From Epiperipatus broadwayi (taxonomy: Eukaryota; Onychophora; Udeonychophora; Euonychophora; Peripatidae), in the NCBI GenBank assembly GCA_028023455.1, contig JAQFVV010000184.1, positions 1,178,001-1,242,000 of the forward strand: a DNA stretch of 64,000 bases. The letters are read 5' to 3'. Below the pieces are notes generated by a model. That model saw only the letters and a program-made list of their open reading frames with translations. It had not been told where the DNA came from and searched no databases. This document shows positions 47,701 to 61,044 of this stretch, in pieces (the stretch's first letter is position 1; each line of letters starts with the position of its first letter). The position numbers were made by a program, and so were the translations under genes.

Positions 47701-49489
47701 TTAAAATGTTAATTGTGAGATTTACCAATCATAAATTCTCACATATCACATGCTGATCCTGTAATCTATTTGACATCTTATAATGCTGTCTTAAACATCT
47801 AAAGCTCTTTTTTTACAAAATATTTAATATTACCAACTAATTATGACAACTACATCATTTTAATGATAACGATTAATAATGAACCTCTTTTAAGTAACTA
47901 TAATCTTTATAAAAATTAAACTTATCAAGTAGATAAAGTTTTAGAAAGTCTTTAACTTTTTATATGTGTCACATGTTCAATCTAAGAAAAATGTATTTTT
48001 AATATCATAAATTCCACAATATCAAATTGAACAAGTTAAAGAACATACAAATTACTTGTATGATTTCATCATTATATTCTCAGAATTTTCCATAGAATCT
48101 TTAAATAAAATTCTTTTCAATCTCATTATACCACATACATTAAAAAATGTATATTTATCACACAATAAATATGGAAAAATAATGATTTTATATATAACAT
48201 AGCTGAAGTACTTATATCACTATTATGTGATTTTCTGTCTTTTAATTTATTAAATGCAGCAACATAATATAATCTATGCTACACATTTAATATCCAGAAA
48301 TATCATTTTATCTAAAGAGCTATTAAGATACTTAATCTGAACTATATTTTCAAATTAAAAATAGCCTAATATTCTTGTTCGATCATTAGTTAATAAAGAA
48401 TTTGAATTTTTTAATGGTGATTAAGTCTTTTCAAAATATTTTGTACTGCTTATATTACATAATTATCTAAAAAAAAATCCTCTTTATACTTTACACTATA
48501 TTTTACTTAATTGTCTGACAATTTTGACATTCTAATAGTCATTTTCAAAGCTATTGTTCTTTTTCACTTTTATGTACATAATCTAAATATATATTAAATT
48601 AATGGGAAAGTAACTATAAAGTCTTCATGAGCTATATATAAATTAATAATTCATCATCAATAAAGAAAATCTTTATATCCTTTTTTATTTATTGATGGTG
48701 AATTATTAGTTAATATATAGTTCAGAGAGAGTTTACAGTTACTTCAATCTTTAATTTCATAATCTAAATAAATAAAAAAAGAAAAGAACAGTTCTGAAGA
48801 TTATTTGACAAGTGAAACTGTTAAATAATTGAATTGAATAAATGTCATTGTGAAAAGTGCAAAGAAGTACTTTTTACAGATTTATTTAACAAAGTATTTA
48901 TAGGTTATATTCAAACTGATTAACCTATAACTTTTGAATTGGCAAAAATAGCCCAATATGTAAATCTAAAATTATTCTAAAGATCCATCATAAAAAATAA
49001 TACAAAATTAGAACTGTTTTATATTCTTTTTTAGCTTTAAGTTTACTTCATTTGCTTTAGATTGTTTGCCACTAATATTAACATTTTCTTTCATATAATA
49101 ATGAAGCAATCACATAATATAAATAAACTGTGAAGTCATACTAATTTTAAATATTGTCACAAATCTTCATAAACTGAATAAAATGCCTTGATCAAATTAA
49201 AAAAGAGCAATACATAAACCACAACTTTGCTTATGACCCTTTTCTTGCATCAGCCTGGCAACAAAAGCCATACCTATAAAGATTTTTATTTTCTTATACT
49301 TCACTGAAACTCAACTCTGGTAATTTTTCACCTATAACTAAAATCAATCCATTCAAAAATAACATCCTAGTATATTTTACCACAAAATTTTCTATATACT
49401 TTATTTTTATATGTTGGAAAAATAAAAGAATTCTTAAGACAAAGAGAACAAATGAATAATTATATAAAACTCACATTTTTTAAACATAT
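47701..49489. other. AT-rich sequence with one hairpin
   Basis: 48,605-48,745 is an inverted repeat with arms of about 55-60 bp (AGTAACTATAAAGTC and onward to ATTCATCATCAATAAA, then TTTATTGATGGTGAATTA and onward to CAGTTACT). Nothing else was recognised. Confidence 0.55.
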
Positions 49490-49795
49490 ATATATACATT
49501 TAGAAATGACTTGAACTCCGATATCCAACCTCCCTAAAGCTATGCATTCCATCTTATGCAACAGATACATATGACCACATACATGTGAAAAAGATAAATC
49601 CATCTGGATATACATATTTAATATTGAACCAATACTCATCAATTAATCCAAATTATCATCTTCTACACATATATACAATCAGTGCTCAGTTTATATTAAG
49701 ATAGAAAATCCTTAAACTTTAATGGACAAGCTTCAATCTTTTCCACTCTCCAACTTTTCAGTCATCCATATCATTGAAAATCAGATGATGATGAA
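49490..49795. repeat. Family B partial copy
   Basis: Carries the pieces CATCTTATGCAACA, ACATACATGTGAAAAAGATA, TATCATCTTCTACACATATA, CAGTGCTCAGTTTATATTAA and CATTGAAAATCAGATGATG in family order. It stops abruptly after the last. The minus-strand core (49,603-49,650) reads TTGATGA and TAAAT, so it is degraded. Confidence 0.75.
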
Positions 49796-52700
49796 TTTAT
49801 TATAGACAATATACTTATATTTGAATATTATATATATTAAAGATTTATACAAATAAAAGATGTAAACATATATTTCAGAAATGTTTTTTCATGTTTTTAA
49901 TTTTAGAATTATACTAGGAAGTTTCAGCTAGATCATTCTATCATATGGGTGATAGAGATCACACTAGAATGTTGCAGAGACATCTGCAAATCAGAAAAAT
50001 GCTAAAATTAGTAGTCTGATTGAAACACTAGTGCTATTAGTGATACCAATAATTATTTTTTTAAAAACTAATAAAATAACTTAAAATAATAACTTTTAAA
50101 TAGTCACTTTAGAATCAAGACTTTCTAACAGGTTCCTCTCTCACACAAAACACTAAAATAGAAAACATTTCTTAACAGGTTTGCCATATTCCAAATGCTA
50201 TGGGTTTTAGTGTTTTCCGTACTTGTTTGGCTATAGACCGACCAACTATTTAAAAAATATCTTAAACCTATTCAGAAATCTAACAAAAAACTTTTTTCAT
50301 AAAGATAAGATATCAATATCTAATCAAATAATCTTATGTGTTATTTTATTATTCAATCAAAAACCTCATTCGTGCTCAAGAGAATTCTTTTACCAGGAAA
50401 AAATATATGAACTCTTTTCTCTGGTGCATACACTGAAATACCATTAATTCTAGTACTCCAAGTTAAAAATCTTAATTGTATTATTTGGAAATCTACAAAA
50501 GAGCAATTCTAATTAAATGTCTATTATCTTTAAAATCAATAAAAAGATTATTTGTAAAATACAATAATTCAAATAAAAAAAAAAAAAACGAAACAATAGT
50601 TTAAAATGTTTTTCATAAAAGGTGTTAGTTTAATATTTTATTGTATATATATTGTGTGTGAACATAACTTGAATAAGAATCTTGTAATATAGTTGTAGTC
50701 AAGTTTTTTCTTAATAATTTTGAGGCGCTGGAGATATCTTTGTCCTGCATGTATAGGATTTAATGTTGTTTAATCTTTTTATTTTTATCTATATGTAAAT
50801 TTTAAAAATGTAATTAATGAAACACTATATTTTAAGAGAAACCTAAAATTTGATATTTAATTTTTAAAAATGACTGAAAGTTTTGCGAAATAAAATTGAA
50901 ATAAAAAAATTAAATTGTCTAAGTTATGAAATGTTATACATAAGAATTAATTAACTATAAATATTAATGACATCAAGCATGTAATACCACAGTAATAGTA
51001 ATTTTTAAAATCTATGTCTAGTCTTAGTGCACTTTTGTCTAGATCTTTTGAATTAATAAAATTATATATTATGCTGATATTTTTTTGTAGAAAACAAAAT
51101 ATATAGAAATATGATCATCATAAATCAGAAAACTACTAGGGTTTTTTTTTTCATGTTTTTCTGCATATGTTTACCACAGATTTTCATGTGGGTGCAATAA
51201 AGTTTTAATCTAATCACTTCATTTGAACTTATTTTTTACAATGTTTCTTCTCTCTTGACAGCAAATTAAGAATTGCCTTGGTTCATCAATTATATGTATA
51301 TAAAGATTCCCATATCTATAACTCATGCTATTTGGTTTTTAAGTTTTATACACATTTGTGAATATCCAAAAATCTGTGGATAATGTCTACATTTTGTACA
51401 TGTTTATGATAAATAATTATTTAAAAATTATAGATACATATTAAGACATTAAAAAAACACTTAACAAAAAAGTAGAACATTTTATCCTACAGTATATCTT
51501 TATATAGTTTTAATTTATAGAACATACAAGTCCAAATGCATTACTAAGATAATTTTACAGGCAAGATTTCTAAATAATCATTTAAATAAAACATGTAAAT
51601 AATGCCCTTTTTTTTTTATAGAAGATTATCTTAGTAACATATTCAGACTGTATGTTCTGTGAATTGATTTATATTCTTAGCATTACATGTTTCATATCCA
51701 TAAAATTATTTGAATTATCATACATAGTTTAAATATTTTTAATATATATATATAATGTGTACATACTTATAATTATTTAAAAATTGCATGTACATATTAA
51801 AACATCATGATTGATTATATGTAAAAGTTATATGTAAAAGTTTTCATTATAAATAAATATATAATTTTAAAAGTAAAAATAAATCTTACTATCCTTGTTC
51901 TTTATTCCATTTATAATGAAAATTGAAGATGATGAAATGCAAAAACTGCAATATTTAAATGATGTTAAATTGATCGATTTTAAGCATGCTTATTTCTAGG
52001 TAAAAGTAATAGTCATTGTCTTATGACTATTTACAATCAATTACCATTGGTTATATTATCAATTTAGATAATTAAAACGAAGATTAAGTTCTCTTCTGAA
52101 GATAGCTTTAGTAGACAATAGAATATCATAATGAAGTGATAACAATTCATTGTCAGTGATATTTAGCCAATTATTGTCATTAACATAATTTATTCTATCA
52201 TTTCAATTATCTTTTTTTATTTTTATAAGATTGACCCATATCCATTTAATACCTTTATTTTTTTTACAAATAATATATATATTAAACTCTCAGTATTTAT
52301 AGTGCCTATGTAATATTGATTGAATTTTCCTAAAATTTTTGCTTTTAATTTGAAGCAATTCAAAAGCAAAACACTACAGCCTCGGATTAGATTTTATTCT
52401 CACTTCTATGAAAAAAAAAAGATAATAAGAAATGTACTATTAAATGCATAGTGGGATTAAAAATATCTCAGTAGGAAAAATGTTTAGCACACAGTAAATG
52501 CCAGAGATTTGGGAGAAAGAAGCAAAAATAAAATGCCACTTGAATTCACTGACGAGTCATAATCTAATCTTTCCAACAACGTAGTGGAAGTAATTGCTTT
52601 CAAATACTATTATCCAACTGCTCAATTACCATTTAAATTTATTGAAAGATGCAAAATAAATTTCATATGTTTTTATTAGCTAAGAATTTATATTACAATT

Positions 52701-52800
52701 TTTTAAATATTAATAAAAATATATATTACAAAATAGTTTTTTTATTTTAATTAATGGTGTATAATGATTACATGGAGTGTGCATGTATAAGTAATATGCA
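49796..52800. other. AT-rich sequence, nothing recognised
   Basis: No motif-bearing frame or repeat was recognised. The frame at 50,223-50,447 shows no family signature. Confidence 0.45.
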
Positions 52801-52885
52801 TGGTTTAGCTGTGTAGTGGCAGAATCTGGATCCCAAGGCTCTGAATCGCAGCTTCGCCTGTCACTCTAGTGCTTGAATTTCTTAA
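52801..52885 (+). other. Possible tRNA-like SINE head
   Basis: TTTAGCTGTGTAGTGGCAGA resembles a tRNA A box. It is followed about 35 bp later by GCAGCTTCGCCTGTCACT, a weak B box. The outer strands GCATGG and CTAGTGC pair poorly. The region stands out for its higher GC. No second copy was found. Confidence 0.25.
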
Positions 52886-53289
52886 ATTTCCGAGCAATAA
52901 AACATTCTATTTATTATTATCTATTAAAATCAGGTTCCACTTATTATTCCAAACTTCTTTTCGTTTATTTCCCTTTATTTCATTCTTCAATTCCTCATAT
53001 ATATTAATTTCTTCCAATTTTCTTTTTATCATTCATAATTTCTTTTAATATATTTATCAATTATTTCTTCAGACTCAAATATCTAATCAATTTTCTTTTA
53101 TTTTTTTCAATATTTTTAGTATAAATAATTTATTACAGGTATTATTACGGATTTATATGTTTTTTAATATATGTGTAATTATAGTGAGAGATGGGGAGAT
53201 AAAGTAGTATTCAAATAATTCACTATTAGGGCAAATATTTCTCCAACAGTTCTCCATAGAAGAATAGTGAAAAAGAAGCCATTACTAAT
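52886..53289. other. T-rich sequence, nothing recognised
   Basis: Pyrimidine-rich on the plus strand. It could hide decayed RTE sequence downstream of the recognisable part, but I could not align it. Confidence 0.35.
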
Positions 53290-55045
53290 AAAGTTTGCTA
53301 ACTATCACATCATGAAGATTTTAGTGATTTTGAATCCTTGTTTTATCATCTAATTAAAATCTGTATATGCGTTATAATAGTGTTGTAATTGTTTTGGTTA
53401 AAAAATTTGTAAAGACTAAATAGAGGACTGATACGTCTATAATTTCCAATATCTTCTTTATCATCCTTTTTAAATATCAATATTACTATTGCATTTTTCC
53501 AATTATCTGGACATTTTTATCATTTGAACACTTGATATATAACTTTGCCCAGGAATTTTTCTACTTCTATTTTTTTTTTTAAGATATCAAATATAATTCA
53601 ATCATTATCCTGAGCTTTTTCCTTCTTCATAAATTTAATTGCAAGTCTCACTTCATCCTTTAAAAAACTGGCCAATTCAGAATATGTAGTATTTGTAAGG
53701 GATACTTTGTTTTCTTTTTTATTGTTAAATAATTGATGTCATCTCTTTTTTAAGTAATAATTTCATCCTTTTTTCTTATTGCAGAAATATTTCCTTCCAA
53801 TTCCAAGATGTTGTTTTACACATTTGATACTTTTATTCTTTTCTATAGTTTCCTTGCTAATTCATAATTATAATTTTTTATATCATTCTTAACTCTTTTT
53901 CATACCATTTTACAAAATTATAGACATTCAATTCTTTTTAAAAGATCATTTTTATATTTTTTTATATTCCTTTTTTCTTCATAAATTGTTTTGTTTCAAT
54001 CGAAAATGTACTGGTAAATTTTTATTTTGTGCCAGCTATCTTTGTTACAGTTATTAAAAATGTATCAGTTATTTTTCTATTGATTTCATACAAATCTGAA
54101 CCATTTTCAAAATATGTTAATGTTTTAATATTATTTACAAATTTTAATTTAAATTCATTAAAATGTTTAAGTGAAGATTAAGAATATTAGCTGTAAACAT
54201 TGTTCTTTCTAACAATTGTTGTCTATCTAGTTTGCATTAACATGTATTTTATATTTCACTATTGATAATCACTTTCCATGTTACCTTTTTTAAAAACATT
54301 GCAATCATGAAATACATATTTTCTATTAGTAAAAGTATAATGTAATTCTTCTGTACCTTCATTTGGATGTTTCCAAATTCATTTTTGTTTAACATTTTTC
54401 TCAAAGAAAAAAATAATATACAGTTTTCTTTTTCTGAAAATTCTACAAGCTGTGGCATCTTTCATTTTTATCACAACAACTAAATTTACTCAAGCACTTT
54501 CATTTTTCAATCATTACCAAAATTAAAGCCATTCATGATAATTTTAAAATATTTGGTCTGATCAAAAGCCTTTGTTACATTTATATAAAAATCCTCTATT
54601 TCTTCATCACAATGAGAACTTATTGGACATAAACATAAATTATCTGCATTTGGTGTCTTCCATTAAGTTGAATAACTAATCTTGCCATTCTGTCTGATAA
54701 ATGATCAATCTCCACAATGTTATTTTTCCACTTTTTATTTATAATGAATCCAATTCCACTTGTGCCTCCATTGTTGTAGCAAAGTTTCAGTCCATTTTTG
54801 AATTGTCTCTTCATTTTTTTTCTTTTAACTTCATAAAATTCAACAATGTACTATTTAATATTAAATAGTGATTCCTATTTGTGCAGTCTTCTATCAATTG
54901 AAAGTGATTTGCATTTATAAATATTTTTAAAAACCAGGCAAAACTCTCCATACAGTATGTTTAGGTTTGTAATCAGAGGGTTCTTAGCATCCTCTAATCT
55001 TTGGTACCAGCTGCTGCTTTGGTTGGTGACTGTTTTATTTTATTA
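53290..55045 (-). mobile_element. RTE-clade LINE, 5' half only, inactive (copy 4)
   Basis: Reading right to left, the 5' leader TCACCAACCAAAGCAGCAGC (about 55,028) matches the start of copy 2, and APE and early RT follow. APE fragments include SGIGFIINKKWKNNIVEID (about 54,760), RMARLVIQLNGRHQMQIIYV (about 54,650), a decayed GDFN region near 54,535 and LVEFSEKENCILFF then EKNVK-like sequence (54,460-54,350). The RT start aligns with 11,620-11,950 of copy 2 (the GDKEDI-type segment at about 53,455, then QNGF-like sequence near 53,310). The palm motifs A and C and the RTE tail are absent. LINEs normally lose 5' sequence, so the missing 3' half implies a later deletion or rearrangement. Confidence 0.8.
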
Positions 55046-55439
55046 TTTTAAAAATAAACTCCATTAAGCATAAAAATAATTATTCTATAAACAAGAAAAA
55101 AATGCATAATTAAACAAATTACATTATACCATTACTGAAATGAAAATTCTTACAGGATAATAGAAACTAATTAATTTTTTTTTTACACAGATTAATAATT
55201 AAAAAATATTAAATATGAGAAAATTAAGGTTGTTAAATATAATTCAATTACAAGAAAAAAAGCTAAATTATGTTCTGTATTTTATATTGGTGCTGGAAAA
55301 GAAATCATATTCCAAGTAGCTACACAATATTAATAGGAGCCAGGGCTTAATCTCGGGTTTTAATTTTAATAATTTATTATTAAAAATGGATTAAGTTTTG
55401 GAGATGTCGGTTAAAAATAAAATGACAACTCAGAAACCA
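55046..55439. other. AT-rich spacer
   Basis: Nothing recognised. Confidence 0.45.
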
Positions 55440-55860
55440 AACATAAATAGGATGAATATTGTCAAACTTATATTAGGAAACAGTCTTCTTTGAATTTTCA
55501 GTGAGAACTGCTAATGTAGAAGTTTGATTTTGTGTAATAGCTGCTATAAACTGGTGATATGTACATAAGGTAGTGCATTTATAGACAAAATTATCAAGTG
55601 TTTCTTCCCTTATATATAAAGAACATATTGCATCAATATTCATAGATGCTATTTTTCCATCTAGGAAGGCTTTGGTAGATAAAAGATTTGAGCTTGATTT
55701 TTACTTAGGGTCTAAATGCCAGAATTTGAATCTACATGTAATAGCTTTATTAGAAATCATGAGAAAATAATAAACTTCCTTAGGGCCAATTTTGGTGATC
55801 AAATTATAGGCCTTCCAGTAACTGACTTTTTTTTAAGAATAGTATGAGAATGGAACATGT
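55440..55860 (-). pseudogene. LINE ORF2 C-terminal fragment, Cys/His motif
   Basis: The minus strand at 55,500-55,670 is open and reads FLDGKIASMNIDAICSLYIR, then EETLDNFVYKC. It aligns with DAFCGLCHRSEETLQHMLYQC of the LINE at 16.2-21.3 kb, with the second Cys of the motif replaced by Tyr. Upstream frames give KEVYYFLMISNKAITCRFKFWH. Only the C-terminal domain is recognisable, so this is a decayed relative of that LINE or of another APE-type LINE. Confidence 0.6.
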
Positions 55861-58800
55861 GTATTTGAATATGAAAGTCAATAAATAAGAACCATAATTT
55901 AGTTTTGCCTCCATGATTGTAAATATCTGTTTAAAAAAAGTTTTATTTCCATACACATTCTGCTTTTAAGAAAATTCAATTGAAGTTTCAGTTAAGAACT
56001 ATCAAACAAGTGAAAATAAAAACTACAGTGTTTCTTGATCTTAAACTCAGAGGTAAAAAGTCAATAAACTCGCTAGTATGGCTGATGGGTGTTGGTAAGT
56101 AGTCCATTCTTGTTCTTATATTATATAAATAATCATATGGTAAAACAGCTGCAGTGACAAAAGAATGTATGGAATGGACTTTAGGAATTCACCTTGCTTG
56201 GTTTAAAATCTCAAAGAGGAATCAAAGAGTCTTCTTTCAGTTTACAGAAAACTCTTTTCTGCAGCTATATATATATGTAAGTCTATGTGAACCATTCTTT
56301 TAGCTTTTCCTATGAATAAGAATGGGCAAAATATTATATTACTGTAATTATAATATATCTAAAAGTGCTTGCTGATGTTTCAATAACATACTTTTTTTTT
56401 TTCAAGGAAGTAGTGATTTGATTTTGAAAAAGGGGTCTGAAAGTAATGTAAAGTGATTTTATTTATTTATTTATTATTACTATCCACATAATAATTTTAT
56501 ATCTATTAAATTACAAATGCCATTCTATCAAATGACAAATTTTAGATAGTTTAGATATTAATATAATTGATAAAGTAAATCTCAACAATCACATTGTAAA
56601 TAAAAAATATTAATTTTTTTTATAAATACTTGATATATAACTTTTATTCCAGTTTTAATGATTAAATACAATTTTACTCACTTTTTTTTTTATGCAATAA
56701 ACTATGAACTTCTTTTTAAACAAGCGTGCACATAATCTACTTTTTATTTTGGAGCAACTTTTCCAAAATCATTAGAAAAAATCCCCCCCCCCCCATGTAT
56801 ATCAACTGGTTGCTTTAGATGGCCTAAGCATATATTACATTTGAAAAATTTCTTTGGCATACTTGGATTCTTGCTCTAAAATAAAAAGTGGTTAGATATT
56901 TAATTTAACATTAATAATAACCCTACTATCATAAATATTTTAATTTTAAATATTCTAAGATTAGATCACTTCTCATGTTCAGATGAGAAGTTATTCAAGC
57001 TAAAAATTAAGAAAATTTGACAGATTATATTTTATGATGTATTGAGATAATATAAGAAAAATATTTTATCATTTATGGCAGTATAAGCAGACGAATTTGT
57101 TTACTTTTAACTGTTACAGTCTGCCTAACAATCAATCATATAATGTCACTAATATTGAAAAATTGGTGCTTAAAATGCAAGAACATGATTTTAAAATCAA
57201 AATAAATATATATTTTGATTTTATAAATTTTCCCCTCTTTTCTTCCATAGCGTAAGCTTGTGGTTAAAACATCTGTAGAGGTCCCTGCTATCGCATTTTA
57301 TACGCATATTGTCGAGGTTATAGCCTCAGTAAATATTACGATTAATTTCAGTTTTTTTTTCAGTTGCAATAAATTAAAAAATATATTGCTAAAATAATTA
57401 TGTTATTCTCAGGTATAATATATACTTGATTCATAGGTGGAAAGTAGATGAAAACAATAAAATCTAAAAATAATAATATAATAAATTGTTTTATTCTACT
57501 GAAATTTGAAATAATAAACAATTAAATAATAATCGTGAGTTATCTACCAAAAAGCAGATTTCATATACAAAACATTTTCCAGGCTTTTCTGTCTATTGTT
57601 ATACATTTTAAATACTCATTGTCATTTCATTATTTAAAATTAGTAATTAATTTATTCCTTCTCCGAGCTTTTTTTTTTTTTTCTATAATTCTTTTAAATA
57701 CATTTTTTATAATTTCTCTGCCTTTAAATATATACATAAACCAGTTACTCTCATTTTGTTCTTATTATTCATGTTTTTCTCCTTCCAAACTTGATTGGAA
57801 CCTGAAAACAATGTCAAGTTTTGCCAAACTAGAATTTAAAAGCATGTCATAAACAAGGTAAGTGATATACTAACCTTTACTCCATGAAGTCCTAAGTCAA
57901 TATAATGGTTAAAATACTAAAAAAAAAAGTCATCTAAATATTTTATGATCAAACCTGTATTTTTTAATATTTTATTATTTAATGGCAAATTATAAAAGCT
58001 ATTTTATAGTAACTTTCTAGATATTCTACAGCAGACTAGTATAATAATTATGTACTTGTTTTTCTTTTCTTTTTTAATAAATCTAACAAATTTAATGAAC
58101 TTATTTGATATCAGAGCTATCATTAATACATTGATCAGTTCTTGTGCAAAAAAATATATCACATCTTACGGTTTATAAAACTTCTGTAAAAGTAATATAT
58201 ATAATTATTTATATATATTAATAAACTGAACAGTTATTTTCTTTAAAAGAAAAAAGGAAATCATCTAAAGAGGTCAGTCATCTCAGAAAAAAAAAGAAGC
58301 TGTAAGCCATAGTTACTATCCTTGAAAGATTGAAACCGTGTGTAACTTTAGATCGAAATGGCACTGTCTGACATTATATATGCATTTATTGTATAATGAG
58401 TCCTTTATATTAAAAAATAAATAAATTATTTTAAGCCTTTTATAACATACCTAAAGGGCAATGCAGCCATATATATTGAAATCTTATTATATATTTTTGT
58501 TAACTAATGATATTGATGATGATAGAAAGTTTTATTTTTTTGTTTTTAATATCAACTACTAAAGATTCTTTAAATTAACACACCTGTAGATTATTTGATT
58601 TAAAACACATAATAATAATAGTACAAAACTTATGCACAAAACTAATACATGCAGCAACATTTAACATAAAAAATCAAGGTAAAAATGAATCATAGCCTAA
58701 GCTTTCCTGTAGATATCTGAAATCATAGAAAATAATAAATTTTAAATATGTATATGTTGTAACATATATAACATATGCCCATGATATAATTTAATTTTAA

Positions 58801-58893
58801 AAATGTATATATATATATATCAACCAAAAGCGATTAATAAAAAAATATATAATGCTATTATAAAAATTTAAAAAAGTATAGTAATGAATCTAG
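55861..58893. other. AT-rich sequence, nothing firmly recognised
   Basis: Contains a C-run at 56,785-56,794 and a low-GC frame at 57,535-57,852 without motifs. TAAGCTTGTGGTTAAAACAT at about 57,253 is weakly tRNA-A-box-like. Confidence 0.4.
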
Positions 58894-59213
58894 AGGGGGG
58901 GAGAGAGAGAAAGGGAGAGAGAGACAAAGGGAGAGAGAGAGACAAAGGGAGAGAGAGAGAAAGGGAGAGAGGGAGAGAGACAAAGGAAGAGAGAGACAAA
59001 GGGAGAGAGAGACAAAGGGAGAGAGGGAGAGAGAGACAAAGGGAGAGAGAGAGAAAGAGAGAGAAAGAGGGAGAGAGAGAAAGAGGGAAAGAGAGAGAAA
59101 GAGGGAGAGAGAGAAAGAGAGAGAGAAAAAGAGAGGAAGGAGAGGGAGAGAGGAGGGAAAGAGAGGGGGAGAGAGAAAGAGAGAGAGGGGGAGAGAGGGG
59201 GGAGAGAGAGATC
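58894..59213. repeat. Purine-only (GA-rich) tract, about 320 bp
   Basis: Almost every base on the plus strand is A or G, apart from scattered C within ACAAAGGGAGAGAGAG units. The repetition is irregular (GAGAGA, AAAGGG, GGGGGAGAG). Long open frames through it in both strands are composition artefacts. Confidence 0.95.
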
Positions 59214-59532
59214 TCAAGATTAACTGAATGTGCAAATGAAAAACTGGCTAACTGAAAAATGTTTTATGATAACACTAATATACAGTTAGATCACATGGGC
59301 TAAATTTATACATTCATATTTAGAAATGTTGATTTTTTTTTTAATTTAATATTTTTTCAAACCATGATTTACTGAAATTGGAGATGGTGATTCTGTCGAA
59401 TGGATGGGTGGGTGTAGGGATATTAATGTGGTAAAAAAAATAATTTTCTTTTTCTTTTCCTATGTATTGATTTCTACTTTAACATATACCATTTACACCT
59501 TTCTTAAACACTTTATCAATACTTTTATTTAT

Positions 59533-59576
59533 ATCAAACTAACAGTTTCCACTGTTCTGCAGTAATCATCAGAGCT
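59533..59576 (-). ncRNA. Hammerhead-like core, left arm
   Basis: The minus strand reads AGCT, CTGATGA, T, TACTG-CAGAA-CAGTG (5-bp stem II with one wobble), GAAAC, T, GTT, AGTT. Stem I AGCT/AGTT forms 4 pairs with one wobble. Stem III is AC/GT with a 1-nt loop, workable only as a dimer. Confidence 0.5.
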
Positions 59577-60050
59577 ACAATATTCAAATGTATAATTATA
59601 CAATTAATACTCTTATCCACATATTCATATATATAATTACACAATATAAAAATAAATAAATATACATTTTAATCTGATCATTATAAATATTCATTTCCCA
59701 CTTTATTACTTTACTCTTTAAATAATTTTGTCAATATTTATTTTCTATCAATTTATTTTATATCACTTTATTTTATTTTTTAAATATATTATTTATTATA
59801 ATAATTATAAATTTTAACATTTATTCTACTATTTAATACATATTATTATCATTTTATTTACATTTAAAATAAATTGATATAAAATAAATATTGATAGAAA
59901 TATTTAAAGAGTAAAGTAATAAAATGGGAAATGATTATTTATAATAGTCAGATTAAAATGTATATTTACTTTTGTTCATATTGTGTATTTAATTATATAT
60001 ATGAATATGTGGATAAGAATATTAATTGTATAATTATATATTTGAATATT

Positions 60051-60096
60051 GTAGCTCTGATGATGACTGCAGGACAGTCGAAACTGTTAGTTTGAT
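60051..60096 (+). ncRNA. Hammerhead-like core, right arm
   Basis: The same order as the left arm. Stem II here is GACTG-CAGGA-CAGTC, five perfect Watson-Crick pairs where the left arm has TACTG/CAGTG with a wobble. So both partners differ between arms and pairing is kept. CTGATGA and GAAAC are intact. An extra T between CTGATGA and stem II departs from the canonical fold. Confidence 0.55.
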
Positions 60097-60160
60097 ATAA
60101 ATAAAAGTATTGATAAAGTGTTTAAGAAAGATGTAAATGGTATGATGTGATAAAAAAATT

Positions 60161-61044
60161 ATTTTGATTATTTATTAATTGATCCAATTTTTATCAAATA
60201 TATGTATCTTTTTTTAAAAATCAGGATTTTTTTTAATTATTTCTAAGAAAAAATTTGTTAGTTTTAGAAGGAACTTTAAGGAAATATATATCTACAGATA
60301 TTTCAGTTTAAAGGGGAAATATATATATAAAGATATTTCAGTTTTTAAAAAAAAAAAAAGAAACTAATCAAAGAATATCACAATAAGTATTTTCAATAGC
60401 ATTTAATGAATTATACTATTATTAAAAACATTTTCAATAAAATAGGAAACAGAAAAAACATCTCACTAGAGGTTAGAGCACTGATGGATGTGACAAAGTA
60501 GTTACGAAAATGTCTGATGGGATGATTTTTTTATCTCTTTGCTTTATTGTCTTTAATTTCTTGTTAAAGGTGTTAAAATTTCTTGCATAATTTATCAACT
60601 ATTACTCTATTTTATTTTTTGTATTTTTTTATCTTCTTTGACCTCCTGTCCTCTAACATCACACTCGTATGCCAGCATCCGGTGAGATCAATAGGACCTA
60701 ATTAACCTCAAAATTAAATAAATAATTAAGCAATTACATATTTATCTTAAAACTCTACTTCTTATATCGATGTTATTTCGTATATACAATTTATAATATT
60801 TTGTTATTAAATTTTTTTTTTAGTAATTAAATTAATAAATATAGAATAAAGACTACTTTTAAAACTAAATTGTCAGTAAAAATATAATTAAATGTTTAAG
60901 CTTTGTCAAACTGTGATTGATTAATATGTAATCAATTTTAAAATTATCTTGATATCAAATTTATATATATAAGACAATTTGAATAAATGATGTAAAGTTC
61001 TGCTTGCTGAATCATTATGCTTCTTAATTTAAATTAATATATAT
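60161..61044. other. AT-rich sequence, nothing recognised
   Basis: No recognisable gene or repeat. Confidence 0.45.

Larger units (their letters stand above)
59470..60160. repeat. Inverted repeat, about 300-bp arms, hammerhead-like core in each arm
   Basis: The left arm (59,470-59,770) and right arm (59,855-60,160) share, in inverted order, ACACTTTATCAATACTTTTA, TATCAAACTAACAGTTTC, AGAGCTACAATATTCAAA, CTTATCCACATATTCATATA and ACATTTTAATCTGA. The loop of about 85 bp is extremely AT-rich. No coding sequence was seen. The arrangement is like PLE pseudo-LTR inverted pairs, but no PLE protein lies beside it. Confidence 0.85.

Noticed and set aside
52540-52575. CTGACGAGTC, resembling a schistosome-type hammerhead core
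   Set aside because: No GAAA box, no pairable stem II and no repeat context follow it.
58858-59255. Open frames of 123-125 codons on both strands
   Set aside because: Composition artefact of the GA-rich tract, being only Arg/Glu/Gly repeats or Ser/Leu/Pro repeats.
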